A stretch of 8,677 nt of DNA from Bacteroidales bacterium. Lineage in GTDB: Bacteria > Bacteroidota > Bacteroidia > Bacteroidales > UBA12077. Every line of letters starts with the position of its first letter. Position 1 is the first letter of the stretch. Shown piece by piece: positions 6,891 through 8,677 of the stretch. The notes under the pieces are model-generated. The model did not search any database, was not told the origin of the DNA, and saw only the letters and a list, made by a program, of their open reading frames with translations. A program made the translations under genes and the position numbers. The DNA lies in assembly GCA_030600625.1 (NCBI GenBank), contig JAUVLS010000038.1:1-8677 (forward strand), read 5' to 3'.

Positions 6891-7745
6891 ATGGAATGCA
6901 ACAAAGAATTTTTTATTCACAATTTTAAGATAAAGCACTGCACAGAATTTGATGAATCGGTATTTACTACAGGTATATCAATTTATGAAGTAATACGAAT
7001 TGAGCGAGGTATTCCATTATTCCTTGAAGATCATTTAAACAGACTTTTTTATTCAGCTGATATTTCAAATTTATCAATAAACAAAAGTTATTGTGATATC
7101 GAAACATTGACTAGTGAATTAATTCAAAAAAATAATACAAACGAAGGCAAGATAAAACTCATTATCAGGTTTGATAAAAAGAATGGTTCGAACGAGAAAG
7201 ATTTTTTGATTTATTTTACTCCTCATTATTTTCCTTCAGTTGAAGAATATAAATACGGTGTAAAAATTGGGTTATGCCGTACAATAAGATCAAATCCTAA
7301 CGCTAAAATATTAAACACAGAAGCCCGAAAAAAGGCAAACCATACAATAGTTGAAGAAAATCTTTTTGAGGTATTATTAATTAACAATGAAGGATTTATT
7401 ACAGAGGGCAGCAGATCGAATATTTTTTTCATAAAAGATAACATGGTTATAACACCCCCGGAAAAAGATGTATTAAATGGAATAACAAGAAAGAATATCC
7501 TGAAAATTTGCAGGCTAAATAAGATTGAGATAATTGAGAAGAAAGTTCACTATTCAGAACTTAAAAGTATGGACACCATGTTTTTAACAGGGACTTCTTT
7601 AAAAACTTTGCCTGTAAGATTCTTTGAAGAAATAGAATTTAGCACCAATCACAAAATATTAAATCGAATTATGGAACTGTATGAAGAATCAATCATACGA
7701 TATGTTTCTTCAAAAGATCAACTGCCTCGTAGCAAAGCTGTTTAA
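6891..7745 (+). CDS. PLP-dependent aminotransferase, class IV (BCAT/D-AAT/ADC lyase fold)
   Basis: This is a 284-residue cytoplasmic enzyme of PLP fold type IV. The family pattern is complete: YEVIRIERG (32-40), the HLNRLFYSA motif (48-56), a probable Schiff-base lysine K139 in KILN, ITEGSRSNIFFI (170-181) with the conserved glutamate E172, TPP..DVLNGITR (188-200), and FLTGTSLKTLPV (231-242). The 33-residue spacing from K139 to E172 matches that in PabC and is close to that in D-amino-acid transaminase. The family includes branched-chain aminotransferases, D-amino-acid transaminases and 4-amino-4-deoxychorismate lyase, and I cannot choose between them from sequence alone. The gene stands alone, diverging from the export operon and converging on the glycosylase gene, so context does not decide the substrate. 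The start follows an A/T-rich leader without a clear ribosome binding site. Confidence 0.88.
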   Translation: MECNKEFFIHNFKIKHCTEFDESVFTTGISIYEVIRIERGIPLFLEDHLNRLFYSADISNLSINKSYCDIETLTSELIQKNNTNEGKIKLIIRFDKKNGSNEKDFLIYFTPHYFPSVEEYKYGVKIGLCRTIRSNPNAKILNTEARKKANHTIVEENLFEVLLINNEGFITEGSRSNIFFIKDNMVITPPEKDVLNGITRKNILKICRLNKIEIIEKKVHYSELKSMDTMFLTGTSLKTLPVRFFEEIEFSTNHKILNRIMELYEESIIRYVSSKDQLPRSKAV

Positions 7746-7802
7746 GTATATATCGTTAAATCATTTTCATATCGTAGCAAGTTACGAAGAATATTACCCA
7801 GA

Positions 7803-7830
7803 GATCCCGATTTGCTTCGCTATCGGGATC
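7803..7830. repeat. Hairpin between convergent genes
   Basis: A perfect 9-bp stem, GATCCCGAT (7803-7811) with ATCGGGATC (7822-7830), encloses a 10-nt loop. The loop contains GCTTCGC, whose complement GCGAAGC is itself a known very stable mini-hairpin. A second, weaker inverted pair, AGTTCA (7831-7836) and TGAACT (7859-7864), follows. The location between two convergent genes suits a bidirectional transcription stop, but neither strand has a T-run after the stem. It may instead be one of the dispersed GATCCCGAT-type hairpin repeats of Bacteroidota. Confidence 0.6.
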
Positions 7831-7887
7831 AGTTCAACTTATTAATTCTTATTCGTCCTGAACTCTAAAAATTATAGTCTCACAGAA

Positions 7888-8622
7888 TTAACCCAACCAA
7901 TTTATTAAACTCATTGTTTCTTTAAATGCATTAATTTTTCCAAAAAGGAAATCATCATCACGGTCAGGTTTCTTGTAACACATCATCGGATGCATAGATT
8001 CTATTTTCTTTTCGATATTAATATCAGCAACAATTGACTTTGCATTATTACCCCATAAAAACCATATAACATCAGGATTGGCTTTTGAAATATATTTTAA
8101 TAATGACATAGTAAATATATTCCAATACTTCTCGTGACTATTCGATTTCCCTATCTCACAAGTAAATGAAGTATTTAAAAGAAGCACACCTTGTTTTTCC
8201 CATTCAACAAAAAGTTCGTAAGGTGGTTTTAAAAGAAAAGTTTTTCCAATTTTATTTTTTATTTCGCTGTACTTAAGGTATTCATTATTATAAGCAAAAT
8301 AAATTGCACGAATAATATTTTTCAGGGAGATATTACTGAATATGTCATTCCAGGATTTTAACGTGCCAACTTCAAAAGCTCTGCCCGTTGCTACTCCATC
8401 CTGTGGGTAAGGATCTTGTCCTAAAATAATTACTTTAACATCAGCCAGGGGAATTTTAAGAAATTTTAAAACTTTGTCTGTTTCAGGAGTAAACTTTTGT
8501 TTAGATTCTAAAATATTTTTTTCAATATTTTTTAATAAAGTAACAAGCTCTGAGCTTAAAAAATCATTCCAACTATTATCAATATTATCTAAGGAATCTA
8601 AAAATACCGAAATGTTGTTCAT
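7888..8622 (-). CDS. ung: Uracil-DNA glycosylase, divergent Ung-type (family 1-like)
   Basis: This 244-residue base-excision repair enzyme would remove uracil from DNA. The key family-1 positions can be aligned: GQDPYP (68-73) with the water-activating Asp70 and thymine-excluding Tyr72, stacking Phe83 in GRAFEVG, the uracil-binding Asn150 in GVLLLNTSFT, the SH...WNIFT segment (162-171), FLWG (188-191), and His211 in HPMMC. Two motifs differ from textbook Ung. GQDPYH reads GQDPYP followed by QDGVATGRAF, and HPSPLS reads HPMMCY, so the usual DNA-intercalating leucine is not at its normal place. The ending INWLG and overall length are normal. This looks like a distinct Ung subgroup rather than a decayed gene, since all catalytic positions survive. 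The start follows about 10 bp after a possible upstream stop codon (8631-8633), suggesting co-transcription with an upstream gene. Confidence 0.88.
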   Translation of the reverse strand: MNNISVFLDSLDNIDNSWNDFLSSELVTLLKNIEKNILESKQKFTPETDKVLKFLKIPLADVKVIILGQDPYPQDGVATGRAFEVGTLKSWNDIFSNISLKNIIRAIYFAYNNEYLKYSEIKNKIGKTFLLKPPYELFVEWEKQGVLLLNTSFTCEIGKSNSHEKYWNIFTMSLLKYISKANPDVIWFLWGNNAKSIVADINIEKKIESMHPMMCYKKPDRDDDFLFGKINAFKETMSLINWLG

Positions 8623-8630
8623 GGAATTTT

Positions 8631-8677
8631 CTAATCTTGACCTTTATAAGTTTTCCACATAGCTTGTTCTTTTTTGT
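8631..8677 (-). CDS. Possible C-terminal end of an upstream gene (partial)
   Basis: On the minus strand a reading frame is open from the window edge and ends at a TAG (8631-8633), giving KKEQAMWKTYKGQD before the stop. The stop lies 8 bp before the glycosylase start. No promoter is visible in this stretch, which fits read-through from a gene outside the window. Fourteen residues are far too few for identification, and the frame could be open by chance. Confidence 0.33.
   Translation of the reverse strand, partial: KKEQAMWKTYKGQD

Noticed and set aside
7226..7444. Minus-strand 72-codon frame inside the aminotransferase gene
   Set aside because: It overlaps the catalytic core of a clear class IV aminotransferase on the other strand and has no independent support.
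7803..7830. The convergent-gap hairpin as a textbook Rho-independent terminator
   Set aside because: The stem is strong but neither strand has a T-run after it, so it is listed as a hairpin repeat with a possible terminator role.
8474..8662. Plus-strand 62-codon frame opposite the start of the glycosylase gene
   Set aside because: It is antisense to the N-terminus of the glycosylase, with no motif and no visible promoter.

Overview
The window is AT-rich DNA that looks like a chromosomal segment from the phylum Bacteroidota, probably near the Flavobacteriia or a related marine or anaerobic class. The evidence is threefold. The best promoter match is the Bacteroidota type (TTTG, 18 bp, TAnnTTTG). 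None of the starts carries a clear GGAGG-type Shine-Dalgarno sequence; leaders are A/T-rich instead. The protein families also fit: split MacAB-type exporters with two FtsX permeases, and an AgcS symporter with a large insert. The exact taxon cannot be fixed from the sequence alone.

Layout from left to right. A complete Na+/amino-acid (alanine/glycine type) symporter gene lies on the minus strand at 2-1720. A 406-bp gap follows. It holds the symporter's likely promoter (1815-1844), a 162-bp foldback repeat (1855-2016) and a strong hairpin terminator (2062-2096). Next comes a minus-strand operon read from 6640 down to 2127. Its order is ABC ATPase, FtsX-type permease, a second paralogous FtsX-type permease, then a membrane-fusion (HlyD/MacA-like) adaptor. 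Together these make a complete inner-membrane and periplasmic export module of the MacAB type. No outer-membrane TolC-like partner is encoded here. A degenerate palindrome sits in the 134-bp gap between the ATPase and the first permease.

A 250-bp divergent intergenic region (6641-6890) contains a cluster of GTAC tetramers, four of them one helical turn apart. It separates the export operon from a plus-strand PLP fold-type IV aminotransferase gene (6891-7745). A hairpin of the kind often repeated in these genomes (7803-7830) lies between that gene and a convergent uracil-DNA glycosylase gene (7888-8622, minus strand) of a divergent Ung subtype. The last 47 bp probably hold the C-terminus of a gene that precedes the glycosylase in the same transcript.

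Most of the window is ordinary housekeeping and transport content. The parts worth a second look are the non-coding foldback element, the phased GTAC array, the inserted domain in the symporter, and the altered motifs of the glycosylase. No tRNA, rRNA, CRISPR array, intact insertion sequence or phage gene was seen.
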